From Brevibacterium yomogidense (GTDB lineage Bacteria; Actinomycetota; Actinomycetes; Actinomycetales; Brevibacteriaceae), in assembly GCF_900163715.1 (NCBI RefSeq), contig NZ_FWFF01000013.1:62001-126000 (forward strand): a DNA stretch of 64,000 nucleotides, read 5' to 3'. The stretch's first letter is position 1, and every line of letters starts with the position of its first letter. This document shows positions 25,557-33,837 of the stretch, piece by piece. The position numbers and the translations under genes are program-made. The notes under the pieces were generated by a model. That model was not told the DNA's origin and ran no database searches. It saw only the letters and a list, made by a program, of their open reading frames with translations.

Positions 25557-27574
25557 CCACGCTCACCGATCCGCTGATCGGTCAGGTGCTCGACGACAGG
25601 TACCGGATCGACGACGCCGTGGCGCGCGGCGGCATGGCGATGGTCTACAAGGGCACCGACCTGCGCCTGGACCGCGTCATCGCACTCAAGATCATGCACC
25701 GCCATCTGCTCGATGACGAGGGCTTCGTCGAGCGCTTCCAGCGAGAGGCACGATCCGCGGCGACCCTCATCCACCCCAACCTCGTCGCGGTGCATGACAC
25801 CGGCCGCGACGGCGACTCCGTGTACCTGGTCATGGAGTACCTCCCCAACGTCACGCTGCGCAAGGAGCTCCGCCACAGGGGGACGCTGACTCCGCGACAG
25901 GCCGTCATCGTGCTCGATGCGATCCTCGCGGGACTCGAGGCGGTCCACTCCGCAGAGATGATCCACCGCGATCTCAAGCCCGACAACGTGCTGCTCGGCG
26001 CGGACGGTCAGATCAAGCTCGCGGACTTCGGCCTCGCCCGTGCCGTGAGCGCGGCCACCACCACGAAGACGCTCATGGGCACCGTGGGCTACGTCGCACC
26101 GGAGCTGGTCACCCGCACCGGCGCAGACGGACGCACCGATCTCTACACGGTCGGCATCATGCTCTACGAGATGCTCACCGGCTTCCAGCCGTACACCGAC
26201 GACGTCGCCATCCAGGTCGCGTACCGCCACGTCCACGAGGATGTGCCGCCGCCCTCGGATGAGCGGCCCGGGCTCAGCCCGCGCTTCGACGCCCTGGTGC
26301 TGTGGGCGACGTCCCGCAACCCGGATGACCGTCCCCAGACTGCGACGGCGCTGCGCGAAGCGGTCGCGGAGGCACGATCCACTCTCACGGACGAGGAACT
26401 GGACCTCGGCCACGAGAAGGCGCTGGACGACCCCGCCTTCGCCACTCGCCCGATCCTGGTGCCGACCGCGACGATCTTCGAACCCAGCGCCGATTCCGCC
26501 CCTGTCCGCACAGGCGCCGGCACCGACGAGATCCCCTACCTCCACGACGACGAGTCCTCATCCGACGAGTCCACATCTGACGAGCCCTCATCCGACGACC
26601 CGGCGATCGTCAAGACAGGCGCCGCCGCGGCGGCGGGGTCCACGACTGATGCCGAGGCGCCGGAGACCGACCCCGCGCAGGACGGTGAGGGAGCATCCGG
26701 TGCGACGGCGGCGACCGCCGCCGGGACCTCGGCGGCGGGCTCGTCCACGACCGACGGCCGGAAGCGCAGGCGACGGCGCGGAGTGCTGGTCGCACTGATC
26801 GCGGTGCTCGTCGCCGCGGTCCTCACGGTCGGTGCCGCCGTCGCACTCACCGACCGCACCGCAGTGGTCCCGGACGTCACCGCGGGGCAGGACCCGGAGG
26901 AGTACATCAGTCTCGTCGAGGACGCCGGCCTCCGCGCCGAGACGTCCGAGGGCTACAGCGAGTCGATCCCGGAGGGACGGATCCTCGACGTGGACCCGGG
27001 AGCGGGCACCGAGCTCGACAGCGGATCCGTCGTCACGGTTACCGTGTCCCAGGGCGAAGAGCTCTTCACCGTCCCTGACGTCACCGGCTCCGCGGAGGCG
27101 GACGCACGCACGACGCTCGAATCCGCCGGCATGGTGCTCGGCAAGATCACACGCGAGTTCTCCGACGATGTGCCGGAGGGCGACGTGGTGAGCCAGGGCG
27201 AACCGGGCGGCGAGCCGGCGGAGAAGGCCACACCGGTCGACCTCGTCATCTCGAAGGGGGTCGAGCCCGTGTCTGTCCCCATCGTGACCGGACTCGACTA
27301 CGACACGGCGTTCGGGAACCTCGCCCGCGAGGGATTCCGGATCTCCCGCGACGATGAGTACTCCGATGAGGTCGCGAAGGGCAAGGTCATCTCGCAGACA
27401 CCCCGCGGCGGCGAGGATTCGGACGAGGGCGCGCTCGTCATGCTCACAGTGTCGAAGGGCGAAGAACCGGCGGATGAGCCGTCGGAGGACGCATCAGCCG
27501 ATGAGGATGAGGAATCCGGCGACTCGGACTCGTCGGATTCCGGGTCGAGCGATTCCGGGTCGGCAGACGACTGA
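25553..27574 (+). CDS. pknL: PASTA-domain serine/threonine kinase (PknL-like)
   Basis: Transmembrane eukaryote-type kinase. The 673-residue protein has an N-terminal kinase domain with a glycine loop (ARGGMAMVYKG), catalytic HRDLKPDN and DFGLA, and the activation segment TTTKTLMGTVGYVAPE. A juxtamembrane acidic linker follows, then a membrane helix at about 408-428 and three PASTA repeats starting near residues 437, 504 and 572. The Ser/Asp-rich C-terminal tail is about 33 residues. PASTA domains sense muropeptides or lipid II. Synteny with Rv2175c and class II DAHP synthase supports PknL rather than PknB. M. tuberculosis PknL lacks PASTA repeats, so this resembles the corynebacterial form. 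Confidence 0.92.
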   Translation: MTTLTDPLIGQVLDDRYRIDDAVARGGMAMVYKGTDLRLDRVIALKIMHRHLLDDEGFVERFQREARSAATLIHPNLVAVHDTGRDGDSVYLVMEYLPNVTLRKELRHRGTLTPRQAVIVLDAILAGLEAVHSAEMIHRDLKPDNVLLGADGQIKLADFGLARAVSAATTTKTLMGTVGYVAPELVTRTGADGRTDLYTVGIMLYEMLTGFQPYTDDVAIQVAYRHVHEDVPPPSDERPGLSPRFDALVLWATSRNPDDRPQTATALREAVAEARSTLTDEELDLGHEKALDDPAFATRPILVPTATIFEPSADSAPVRTGAGTDEIPYLHDDESSSDESTSDEPSSDDPAIVKTGAAAAAGSTTDAEAPETDPAQDGEGASGATAATAAGTSAAGSSTTDGRKRRRRRGVLVALIAVLVAAVLTVGAAVALTDRTAVVPDVTAGQDPEEYISLVEDAGLRAETSEGYSESIPEGRILDVDPGAGTELDSGSVVTVTVSQGEELFTVPDVTGSAEADARTTLESAGMVLGKITREFSDDVPEGDVVSQGEPGGEPAEKATPVDLVISKGVEPVSVPIVTGLDYDTAFGNLAREGFRISRDDEYSDEVAKGKVISQTPRGGEDSDEGALVMLTVSKGEEPADEPSEDASADEDEESGDSDSSDSGSSDSGSADD

Positions 27575-27614
27575 TCGTCCGCGAGGATGACGGCGGTGTG
27601 AGGTCGAGCGACGA

Positions 27615-28682
27615 TCAGGCCGCGTTCGCGGACTCCTCAGCGAGCTCCGCCAGGATGCGCGCGGTGTCGCGTGCGTCCTGCTCGGAGACATCCAGGTGCG
27701 TGACGAGACGGCATTCGTCCGCGTTCATCGCGATGAGGCGGACTCCCCTGTCAGCGGCCGCGCGTGCGAAGTCATCGGCGCTGACGCCTGCTCCACCGGT
27801 GCGCAGCAGGACGATGTTCGTCTCGACGGTGCTGGGGTCCACGAATGCGGGGACCGCAGCGGCAACCTCCTGAGCGATGAGCGCGGCATGCGCGTGGTCA
27901 TCGGCGAGGCGGTCCAGATGGTGGTCGAGGGCGTACATGCCCGCAGCCGCGAGGATCCCCGCCTGGCGCATTCCTCCCCCATAGCGCTTGCGGAGGTAGC
28001 GCGCCTCGTCGATGAGGGCGACAGAACCGGTCAGCACGCTGCCCACCGGGGCGCCGAGGCCCTTCGACAGGCAGACGCTCATCGTGTCCACCACCGCACC
28101 CTGATCTGCGAATGAGGTTCCTGACGCGACGATGGCGTTGGCCACGCGGGCCCCATCCATGTGCATGCGGATGCCGCGGGCATCGGTGAGTCCGCGGAGC
28201 CGGCGCAGCTCGTCGATGTCCGCGATGCGCCCTCCGGAGAAGTTGTGCGTGTTCTCCACTGCGATGAGCGCGGTCCCGACCTGGTTGTACCCGCGAGCGT
28301 CCGCGGCCAGGGCGATCGCGTCATCGGCACTCAGCGTACCGTCGGGAGAGATCCACGTGCGGCTCGTGACGCCGGCGATCGCGCCGTGGCCCCCCACCTC
28401 GGAGCGCAGCACGTGTGCACGCGACTCCGCGAGGAGCTCCTGTCCCCGGCCCACGGACACGGCGACCCCCAGCATGTTCGTGAGGGAGCCCGACGCGCAG
28501 AACAGACCCGCCTCGTGGCCGAACATCTCCGCGAGACGCTCTTCGAGCGCGTTGATCGTCGGGTCCTCGGCATAGACGTCGTCGCCGACCTCCGCCTCCG
28601 CCATCGCCGTCCGCATCGCGGGGGTGGGGCGCGTGAGCGTGTCGGACCGCAGGTCGATCGTGGGCCGGGGCCGATGAGTCAC
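27615..28682 (-). CDS. Low-specificity L-threonine aldolase
   Basis: PLP-dependent enzyme that cleaves threonine or allo-threonine to glycine and acetaldehyde. The 355-residue protein starts with IDLRSDTLTRPTPAMRTAM, has VGDDVYAEDPTINALE, and the PLP lysine in VCLSKGLGAPVGSVL. The frame runs on upstream into the DAHP synthase gene, but the GTG at 28682 overlaps that stop as GTGA and gives the canonical N-terminus. It converges on the kinase gene with a 40-bp gap. The glycine it yields could feed the glycine-cleavage protein encoded nearby, though that is only a guess. Confidence 0.94.
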   Translation of the reverse strand: MTHRPRPTIDLRSDTLTRPTPAMRTAMAEAEVGDDVYAEDPTINALEERLAEMFGHEAGLFCASGSLTNMLGVAVSVGRGQELLAESRAHVLRSEVGGHGAIAGVTSRTWISPDGTLSADDAIALAADARGYNQVGTALIAVENTHNFSGGRIADIDELRRLRGLTDARGIRMHMDGARVANAIVASGTSFADQGAVVDTMSVCLSKGLGAPVGSVLTGSVALIDEARYLRKRYGGGMRQAGILAAAGMYALDHHLDRLADDHAHAALIAQEVAAAVPAFVDPSTVETNIVLLRTGGAGVSADDFARAAADRGVRLIAMNADECRLVTHLDVSEQDARDTARILAELAEESANAA

Positions 28683-30079
28683 GCGCGCGTGGCCTTCGTG
28701 AGCAGCTCCGCCACCTGGAACGCCATCTCGAGTGACTGATCGTGGTTGAGGCGAGGGTCGACCAGGGTCTCGTAGCGACGACGCAGGCCCTCCTCGTCGA
28801 TCTCCGCTCCGCCGCCCAGGACCTCCGTGACGTCGTCGCCCGTGAGCTCCACGTGCAGTCCGCCGGGGATCGTGCCCGCTTCGGCATGCGCGTCGAAGAA
28901 GCCGGAGACCTCTTCGACCACGTCTTCGAAGCGCCGGGTCTTGAAGCCGTTGCCCGACGTGATCGTGTTGCCGTGCATCGGGTCGCACACCCACGCGACC
29001 TGCGGCAGCTCCGCCCCGACCTCGGCCAGCAGGGTGGGCAGCTTCTCGCGGATCTGGCCGGCGCCCATGCGGGTGATGAAGCTCAGGCGGCCGGGAGTGC
29101 GCTCCGGGTCGAGCTTGTCGACCAGACGCATGACGTCGTCCTTCGTCGTCGTGGGTCCGAGCTTCACACCGATCGGGTTGTGGACGCGGGACAGGAAGTC
29201 GACGTGCGCGCCGTCGACGTCACGGGTCCGCTCACCGATCCAGAGGAAGTGGCCGGACACCGCGTACGGATTGCCCGTCCGCGAATCGATCCGGGTCAGG
29301 GCGCTCTCGTATTCGAGCAGCAGCGCTTCGTGAGCGGCGAAGAACTCGACCGAGTTGATCGCATCGAAGTCCGCACCGCAGGCCGCCATGAACTTCAGCG
29401 CACGATCGATCTCGCGCGCGATCTGCTCGTAGCGGTGGTAGTTCGGGTTCGAACCGAGGAAGCCCTGGTTCCACTCGTGGACGCGCCGCAGATCGGCGAA
29501 GCCGCCCTGCGTGAATGCGCGGATGAGGTTCAGCGTCGACGCGGAGACGTGGTACGCCTGCAGCAGGCGGTTCGGATCGTGACGACGGCCTTCCGGTGTG
29601 AAGGCATGGTCGTTGACGATGTCGCCGCGGTAGGACGGAAGCGTGGTCCCCTCACGGGTCTCCGAATCCGATGACCGCGGCTTGGCGAACTGACCGGCCA
29701 TGCGGCCCATCTTCACGACCGGGACGGACCCACCGTAGGTGAGGACCGCCGCCATCTGGAGGACGGTCTGGATGCGGCGCCGGATCTTGTCCGCCTCAGC
29801 ATCCGCGAACGTCTCCGCGCAGTCGCCGCCGGTGAGGATGAAGGCCCTGCCCGCCGCGGCGTCCGCGATGCGGCTGCGCAGCAGATCCGCTTCGCCGGCG
29901 AAGATGAGCGGGGGAACAGCACGCAGTTCCGCCATCGCCTTCTCGAGCTCCGCCGCATCCTGATAGGTGGGCTGCTGCTGCGGATCGAGACCGCGCCATT
30001 CCTCGAGTCCTGCGAGGGTCTCCGGGGTCGCGCGGACGGATCCCACTGCATCGAAGCGCGGGTCAGCGTGCAAGCTCAT
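28679..30079 (-). CDS. aroG: Class II 3-deoxy-D-arabino-heptulosonate 7-phosphate synthase
   Basis: First enzyme of the shikimate pathway, condensing phosphoenolpyruvate and erythrose 4-phosphate. The 466-residue product shows class II (plant/mycobacterial) features: CxE motif in TGGDCAETFAD, GRMAGQFAKPRS, VSGHFLWIGERTRD and CDPMHGNT. In M. tuberculosis the homologue lies next to pknL, as here. It is followed by the threonine aldolase with a 4-nt overlap, a less usual partner. Confidence 0.96.
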   Translation of the reverse strand: MSLHADPRFDAVGSVRATPETLAGLEEWRGLDPQQQPTYQDAAELEKAMAELRAVPPLIFAGEADLLRSRIADAAAGRAFILTGGDCAETFADAEADKIRRRIQTVLQMAAVLTYGGSVPVVKMGRMAGQFAKPRSSDSETREGTTLPSYRGDIVNDHAFTPEGRRHDPNRLLQAYHVSASTLNLIRAFTQGGFADLRRVHEWNQGFLGSNPNYHRYEQIAREIDRALKFMAACGADFDAINSVEFFAAHEALLLEYESALTRIDSRTGNPYAVSGHFLWIGERTRDVDGAHVDFLSRVHNPIGVKLGPTTTKDDVMRLVDKLDPERTPGRLSFITRMGAGQIREKLPTLLAEVGAELPQVAWVCDPMHGNTITSGNGFKTRRFEDVVEEVSGFFDAHAEAGTIPGGLHVELTGDDVTEVLGGGAEIDEEGLRRRYETLVDPRLNHDQSLEMAFQVAELLTKATRA

Positions 30080-30121
30080 ATCGAGCCTTTCTCTGGTCGT
30101 TCGTGCCGAGCGCGAGGCGCG

Positions 30122-30757
30122 TCAGCGGCCGTCCGCGTCCTCCGCGGACGGATCGTCATCGGGATCATCGGACGGGTCGGACGCATCCGCCCGCCCGGGC
30201 TCTCCGGCCTGGTCGGGTCCTCCGGCCTGGTCGGGTTCAGCGTCGTCGGAATCCGACGCGCCGTCCGGTCCGTCTTCTGCCTCTGCGTCCGGGCTGAAGT
30301 CCTCAGCGGACACGTGATCGAGGAACTCCCGGAACTGCGCCACGGCGTCCTCATCAGGTTCAGGCGCGTCGATGCCGTCCTCATCCAGGACGGTCTCCGC
30401 CACGTAGACGGGCGCATCCGCGGTGAGGGCCAGGAGCACCGCATCCGACGGACGAGCGGAGATCTGCTTCCCATCGCTCGTGTCGATGCGCGCGTAGAAC
30501 GTGTGCTCCTCGCGTCCTGTGACGGTCACCCGCTCAATGCTCGCACCGTAGTGGTCGAGGACGTCGAGCAGCAGCTGATGCGTCAGCGGACGAGCGGAGA
30601 CCAGCCCCTTCTGCGTCATCTGGATGAGCGCCGATTCGGACGACCCGATCCAGATGGGCAGATATCGGGGCCGCTCGACCGCTTTGAGGACGAGGATCGG
30701 CTGATTCGCGGGGAGCTCGATCCTGACTCCGACGACTTCTACTTCGAGATCCGCCAT
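30122..30757 (-). CDS. Bifunctional nuclease family protein (DUF151)
   Basis: The 211-residue protein has the DUF151/BFN domain in residues 1-140 (ILVLKAVERPRYLPIWIG, SARPSDAVLLAL). It continues with a 70-residue acidic, Gly/Pro/Asp-rich tail (about 140-211) predicted to be disordered. The domain has been linked to nuclease activity in plants and to stress regulation in bacteria; the actinobacterial role is unclear. It follows the FHA gene by 11 bp, matching the M. tuberculosis garA-Rv1829 neighbourhood without the MerR genes. Confidence 0.9.
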   Translation of the reverse strand: MADLEVEVVGVRIELPANQPILVLKAVERPRYLPIWIGSSESALIQMTQKGLVSARPLTHQLLLDVLDHYGASIERVTVTGREEHTFYARIDTSDGKQISARPSDAVLLALTADAPVYVAETVLDEDGIDAPEPDEDAVAQFREFLDHVSAEDFSPDAEAEDGPDGASDSDDAEPDQAGGPDQAGEPGRADASDPSDDPDDDPSAEDADGR

Positions 30758-30768
30758 CTGTTCCGCGC

Positions 30769-31740
30769 TCAGTTGGTCCGCGGACGCTGCTGGAAGATCA
30801 TGCGGAACTTCCCGATCTGCACGTCCGCACCGTTCTGGAGCTCGATCGAATCGATGAGCTGACGACCCACGTAGGTGCCGTTGAGCGATCCGGTGTCCCG
30901 CAGGGTGAAGCCCGACGGCGTCCTCACGAACTCCGCGTGCTTGCGCGAGACCGTCACATCGTCCAGGAAGATGTCCGCATTGGGGCTGCGTCCCACCGTG
31001 ACGACGTCCGTATCGAGCAGGATCTGTGCCCCGGCATCCGGACCGGACACGACGACCAGGAGAGCGTCCGTCTCATCGAGGTTCTGCAGATCGGGAACGG
31101 GGTGGATCTCACCCGTGTGCGGGTCGAGGATGCCGGAGAACTGCTGATTCCCCGGGCTGCCCTGCTCCTGTCCTGCTGCCATCTGCGAACCGGCCTGCGG
31201 GTCGTTCCACTGCTGCGGAGGACCGCTCTGCGTGTGGCCCTGTGAGCCGAAGGCGTGGCCGGACTGCCCGTCGGGGCTCTGGTGCTGGGGCCCGGAGCCG
31301 AACTGCCCGGACTGCGGCTGGGCCCACTGATCGCCCTGTCCCGCATAGTCCTGCGGTTCGGGCTGCGCCTGCTGGCCGTACTGCTGCGGGGGAACCTGGC
31401 CCTGCTGCTGCGCCCACTGCTGGTCGACCTGCGCCTGGCCCCATGCCTGAGGCTGCGAGCCCTGCTGGGGCTGGCTGTGCACTCCCTGGTCGTACTGCCC
31501 CTGGTCGTACTGCTGCGGGCTGTACTGCTGAGGTGCCGGCTGCTGGGACCAGTCCTGCTGGGGAACGGGCTGCGAGCTCTGGGGCTGTGAACCCTGCTGA
31601 GCGTCGTACTGCGGTTCCTGCGGAGCAGCCTCCGGCTCACCCTGCTGCCCGAACGGGAAGACATGTGGTGTCGCGGACGTCGACTCCTGGCCCTGCCACG
31701 GCTGCTGGCCGTCGGGGAACCCGCCGTTCTGCTGAGACAT
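30769..31740 (-). CDS. garA: GarA/OdhI-like FHA protein with Gln/Pro-rich N-terminus
   Basis: The 323-residue protein has an FHA domain at about residues 235-320 closely matching GarA/OdhI (VTVGRSPNADIFLDDVTVS, SLNGTYVGRQ, VQIGKFRMIF). GarA/OdhI bind and inhibit 2-oxoglutarate dehydrogenase unless phosphorylated at an N-terminal ETTS motif. Here the roughly 200 residues before the domain are Gln/Pro/Gly-rich and disordered. The canonical ETTS is absent, but ESTS occurs at residues 19-22, leaving Thr21 as a possible phosphosite. Position between gcvH and DUF151 matches mycobacterial garA. The stop-start junction with gcvH overlaps by one base. Confidence 0.88.
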   Translation of the reverse strand: MSQQNGGFPDGQQPWQGQESTSATPHVFPFGQQGEPEAAPQEPQYDAQQGSQPQSSQPVPQQDWSQQPAPQQYSPQQYDQGQYDQGVHSQPQQGSQPQAWGQAQVDQQWAQQQGQVPPQQYGQQAQPEPQDYAGQGDQWAQPQSGQFGSGPQHQSPDGQSGHAFGSQGHTQSGPPQQWNDPQAGSQMAAGQEQGSPGNQQFSGILDPHTGEIHPVPDLQNLDETDALLVVVSGPDAGAQILLDTDVVTVGRSPNADIFLDDVTVSRKHAEFVRTPSGFTLRDTGSLNGTYVGRQLIDSIELQNGADVQIGKFRMIFQQRPRTN

Positions 31741-32144
31741 CAGGCTCCTTCGCTTTCGACCGCCGCACGGTATGCGGCGCTGTCCATCAGTGCGTCGACC
31801 TCTGCCGGGTCAGACAGTCGGACGTCATAGATCCACCCGCCCGAATACGGGTCGGAGTTGATCGTCTCCGGTGCGTCCTCGAGCGCTTCGTTCACCGTGA
31901 TGACTTCACCGGAGACCGGGGCGACGAGGTCGGACACGCTCTTCGTGCTCTCCACCTCACCACTCGACTCACCAGCGGTGACGGTGTCCCCGACCTCAGG
32001 CATGTCGACGAAGACGACGTCACCGAGTGAGTCCTGTGCGAAGTCCGTGATGCCTACCCGGACGACCGAATCGTCGTCGGTTCGGTCGACCCACTCGTGC
32101 TCTGCGGAATAGTGCAGGCCTTCGGGAAAGGTGAGATCAGCCAT
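31740..32144 (-). CDS. gcvH: Glycine cleavage system H protein
   Basis: Lipoyl carrier that shuttles the aminomethyl group between glycine decarboxylase P, T and L proteins. The 134-residue product has the lipoylated lysine in ESTKSVSDL, the conserved EHEWV near the N-terminus, and INSDPYSGGWIYDV. GcvP and GcvT are not in this window. A GAGGAGGAG ribosome site lies 6 nt before the ATG. The 184 bp upstream contains a GC hairpin (32235-32263) and the start of the tRNA gene's region, but I see no glycine-riboswitch structure. Confidence 0.97.
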   Translation of the reverse strand: MADLTFPEGLHYSAEHEWVDRTDDDSVVRVGITDFAQDSLGDVVFVDMPEVGDTVTAGESSGEVESTKSVSDLVAPVSGEVITVNEALEDAPETINSDPYSGGWIYDVRLSDPAEVDALMDSAAYRAAVESEGA

Positions 32145-32273
32145 GTCAACTCCTCCTCGTCAGGTCAATCCACCCCAGCATAGCCGCATCGGTGGCGCAG
32201 ATCGCATTCCGGTGACGCGGACTGCGCGACTTCCCAGCACACCCCGCGCCGCGCGGGGCGCTGTCAGCAGAAT

Positions 32274-32301
32274 TTGCCCTCCCACTCAGCATTCGGATAA
32301 G
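32274..32301 (+). promoter_or_regulatory. Candidate promoter of the proline tRNA
   Basis: A TTGCCC -35-like hexamer at 32274-32279 and a GATAAG -10-like hexamer at 32296-32301 are separated by 16 bp. Transcription would begin near 32308, about 20 nt before the tRNA. Confidence 0.45.
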
Positions 32302-32328
32302 GTCATCCTCGGTTCACAGCGGAATCGA

Positions 32329-32405
32329 CGGGCTATGGCGCAGCTTGGTAGCGCGCTTGACTGGGGGTCAAGAGGTCGTGGGTTCGAATCCCGCTAGCCC
32401 GACCA
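32329..32405 (+). tRNA. tRNA-Pro (anticodon GGG)
   Basis: The acceptor arms CGGGCTA and TAGCCCG pair perfectly. The D arm, an anticodon stem CTTGA/TCAAG with loop CTGGGGG (anticodon GGG), and a T arm GTGGG-TTCGAAT-CCCGC are all present. The discriminator A and an encoded CCA follow. It decodes proline CCC and CCU. Confidence 0.97.
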
Positions 32406-32407
32406 TC

Positions 32408-32453
32408 TGAGGAATGCCGGGACATCGTGCAGACGATGTCCCGGCATTCCTCA
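32408..32453. terminator. Strong hairpin terminator after tRNA-Pro
   Basis: A perfect 21-bp stem (32408-32428 paired with 32433-32453) with a GCAG loop starts 2 bp after the tRNA CCA. It lies between the tRNA and the converging tag gene, so it can stop transcription from both sides. Confidence 0.85.
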
Positions 32454-32494
32454 TTCACACTCATCACTCGAGCTGACCGAGTGCACCGAAGCTC

Positions 32495-33103
32495 TCACGC
32501 GTCCCACACCCCGGATGTCCCCCTCCTGTGGGATCCCACGAGATGCGTGTCGACGATGCCCAGCGCCTCCATGAGGGCGAACATCGTCGTGGGTCCCACG
32601 AACCGGAAACCCTCGCGCCGCAGGGCGCGGGCGAGCGCACGCGACTCGTCCGACTGCGTGGGGACCTCCGCGAGAGTCTGCGGTCGGGGCGTCTCCTGCG
32701 GCTGGAAGGACCAGATCAGCTCTGCGAGTCCTCCCCGCTCCCGCAGGGAGACCGTCGCCCGTGCATTGCCGACGGTCGCGAGGATCTTCGCGCGGTTGCG
32801 GACGATGCGGGCATCGGCGAGCAGGCGTGCGATGTCCGCATCGTCGAACCCGGCGACCGCGTCGGGATCGAAGCCCGCGAAGGCCTCACGGAACGCGGGG
32901 CGCTTCCTGAGGATCGTCGCCCAGGACAGTCCGGATTGGAACGCCTCGAGGCTGAGGCGCTCGAAGAGCCCCCGCTCGTCACGGACCGGCATCCCCCATT
33001 CCGTGTCGTAGTACGTGCGCAGGAGCGGATCGTGCGCTGCCCACGGCGGTCGTGCGAGGCCGTCGTCCCCCACGACCGTGCCCTGTGTCTCCGCCATCGT
33101 CAT
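32495..33103 (-). CDS. tag: DNA-3-methyladenine glycosylase I
   Basis: Base-excision glycosylase that removes 3-methyladenine from alkylated DNA. The 202-residue protein has the family motif YYDTEWGMPVRDERGLFE, then FQSGLSWATILRKRPAFR and the C-terminal FVGPTTMFALMEALGIVDTH. The ATG at 33103 forms an ATGA overlap with the alkB stop. An alternative ATG is two codons downstream. Coupling to alkB makes an alkylation-repair pair. Confidence 0.94.
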   Translation of the reverse strand: MTMAETQGTVVGDDGLARPPWAAHDPLLRTYYDTEWGMPVRDERGLFERLSLEAFQSGLSWATILRKRPAFREAFAGFDPDAVAGFDDADIARLLADARIVRNRAKILATVGNARATVSLRERGGLAELIWSFQPQETPRPQTLAEVPTQSDESRALARALRREGFRFVGPTTMFALMEALGIVDTHLVGSHRRGTSGVWDA

Positions 33104-33837
33104 CCTTCCAGGCCCGTCTCCCGCAGTGTGATGTTGAGGCGGCCCGATTCCAGTCCGACGCCCGCCGGAGCTGTGCCGGGGTGGACCGCGGGCACAGCGT
33201 GGAAGGCCATCCGTGAGGGGCCGCCGAAGACGAACAGGTCGCCGGATTCCAGGACGATGTCCTCGTACGGCTTCGTGCGCGTCTGCGTGTTGCCGAACCG
33301 GAAGGTGCACGAATCCCCGATCGACAGGGACACGACCGGTGCGCGGGACCTCTCGTCCCGGTCCTGGTGCATCCCCATCCGCGCAGCGTCATCGTAGAAG
33401 TTCACGAGCGCGGTGTCCGGTGTGTAGTCCCCCTCGAGATGGGGGGTCTCCTCCGACATGCTCGCCTGCTCTCCATACGCCGCCTCGATCGCGCTGCGCC
33501 CCAGGCGGATCATCCAGTCGGGCATGTCGAGGACCGCGTTCCCATTCACGTCCACGGCATCCCGCGAGTACGCGTAGGGGCGCCAGTGCCATCCCAGGCA
33601 CACGGTCTCCACGCTCATCTCGTGGCCGCGGATCTTCGCCGACCGCGGCGGGACCGGCCCCGCCGCCCACTCGTGGAAGCGGTCGACCAGCCAGGCTTGC
33701 TGCGTCGGGGTGAGGAATCCTGGGACCCAGACGGCACCCGGAGCCAGCTCCCGGCGGGGCCGCGGAAGCAGGTCCTCGCCGAACAGTGCGTCGTCGAACC
33801 GGGCACCTTCGCCACTGCCACCCATCCGCCGACTCAC
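33100..33837 (-). CDS. alkB: AlkB-family alpha-ketoglutarate-dependent dioxygenase
   Basis: Fe(II)/2-oxoglutarate dioxygenase predicted to reverse alkyl damage to DNA or RNA by oxidative demethylation. The 245-residue protein has the iron-binding HxD in MGMHQDRDE, a distal histidine in MAFHAVPAV and the 2-oxoglutarate-binding arginines in RLNITLRETG. The GTG at 33837 overlaps the thioesterase stop as GTGA; an ATG at 33825 is an alternative. It is sandwiched between tag and an acyl-CoA thioesterase. Confidence 0.92.
   Translation of the reverse strand: MSRRMGGSGEGARFDDALFGEDLLPRPRRELAPGAVWVPGFLTPTQQAWLVDRFHEWAAGPVPPRSAKIRGHEMSVETVCLGWHWRPYAYSRDAVDVNGNAVLDMPDWMIRLGRSAIEAAYGEQASMSEETPHLEGDYTPDTALVNFYDDAARMGMHQDRDERSRAPVVSLSIGDSCTFRFGNTQTRTKPYEDIVLESGDLFVFGGPSRMAFHAVPAVHPGTAPAGVGLESGRLNITLRETGLEG

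Noticed and set aside
27571..27618. CTGATCGTC and GACGATCAG inverted repeat between kinase and threonine aldolase
   Set aside because: The loop is 30 nt and both arms overlap stop codons, so chance or coding constraint explains it better than a terminator.
32235..32263. GC hairpin upstream of gcvH, considered as a glycine riboswitch or terminator
   Set aside because: Too short and with none of the paired glycine-riboswitch cores; no gene ends here that would need a terminator.
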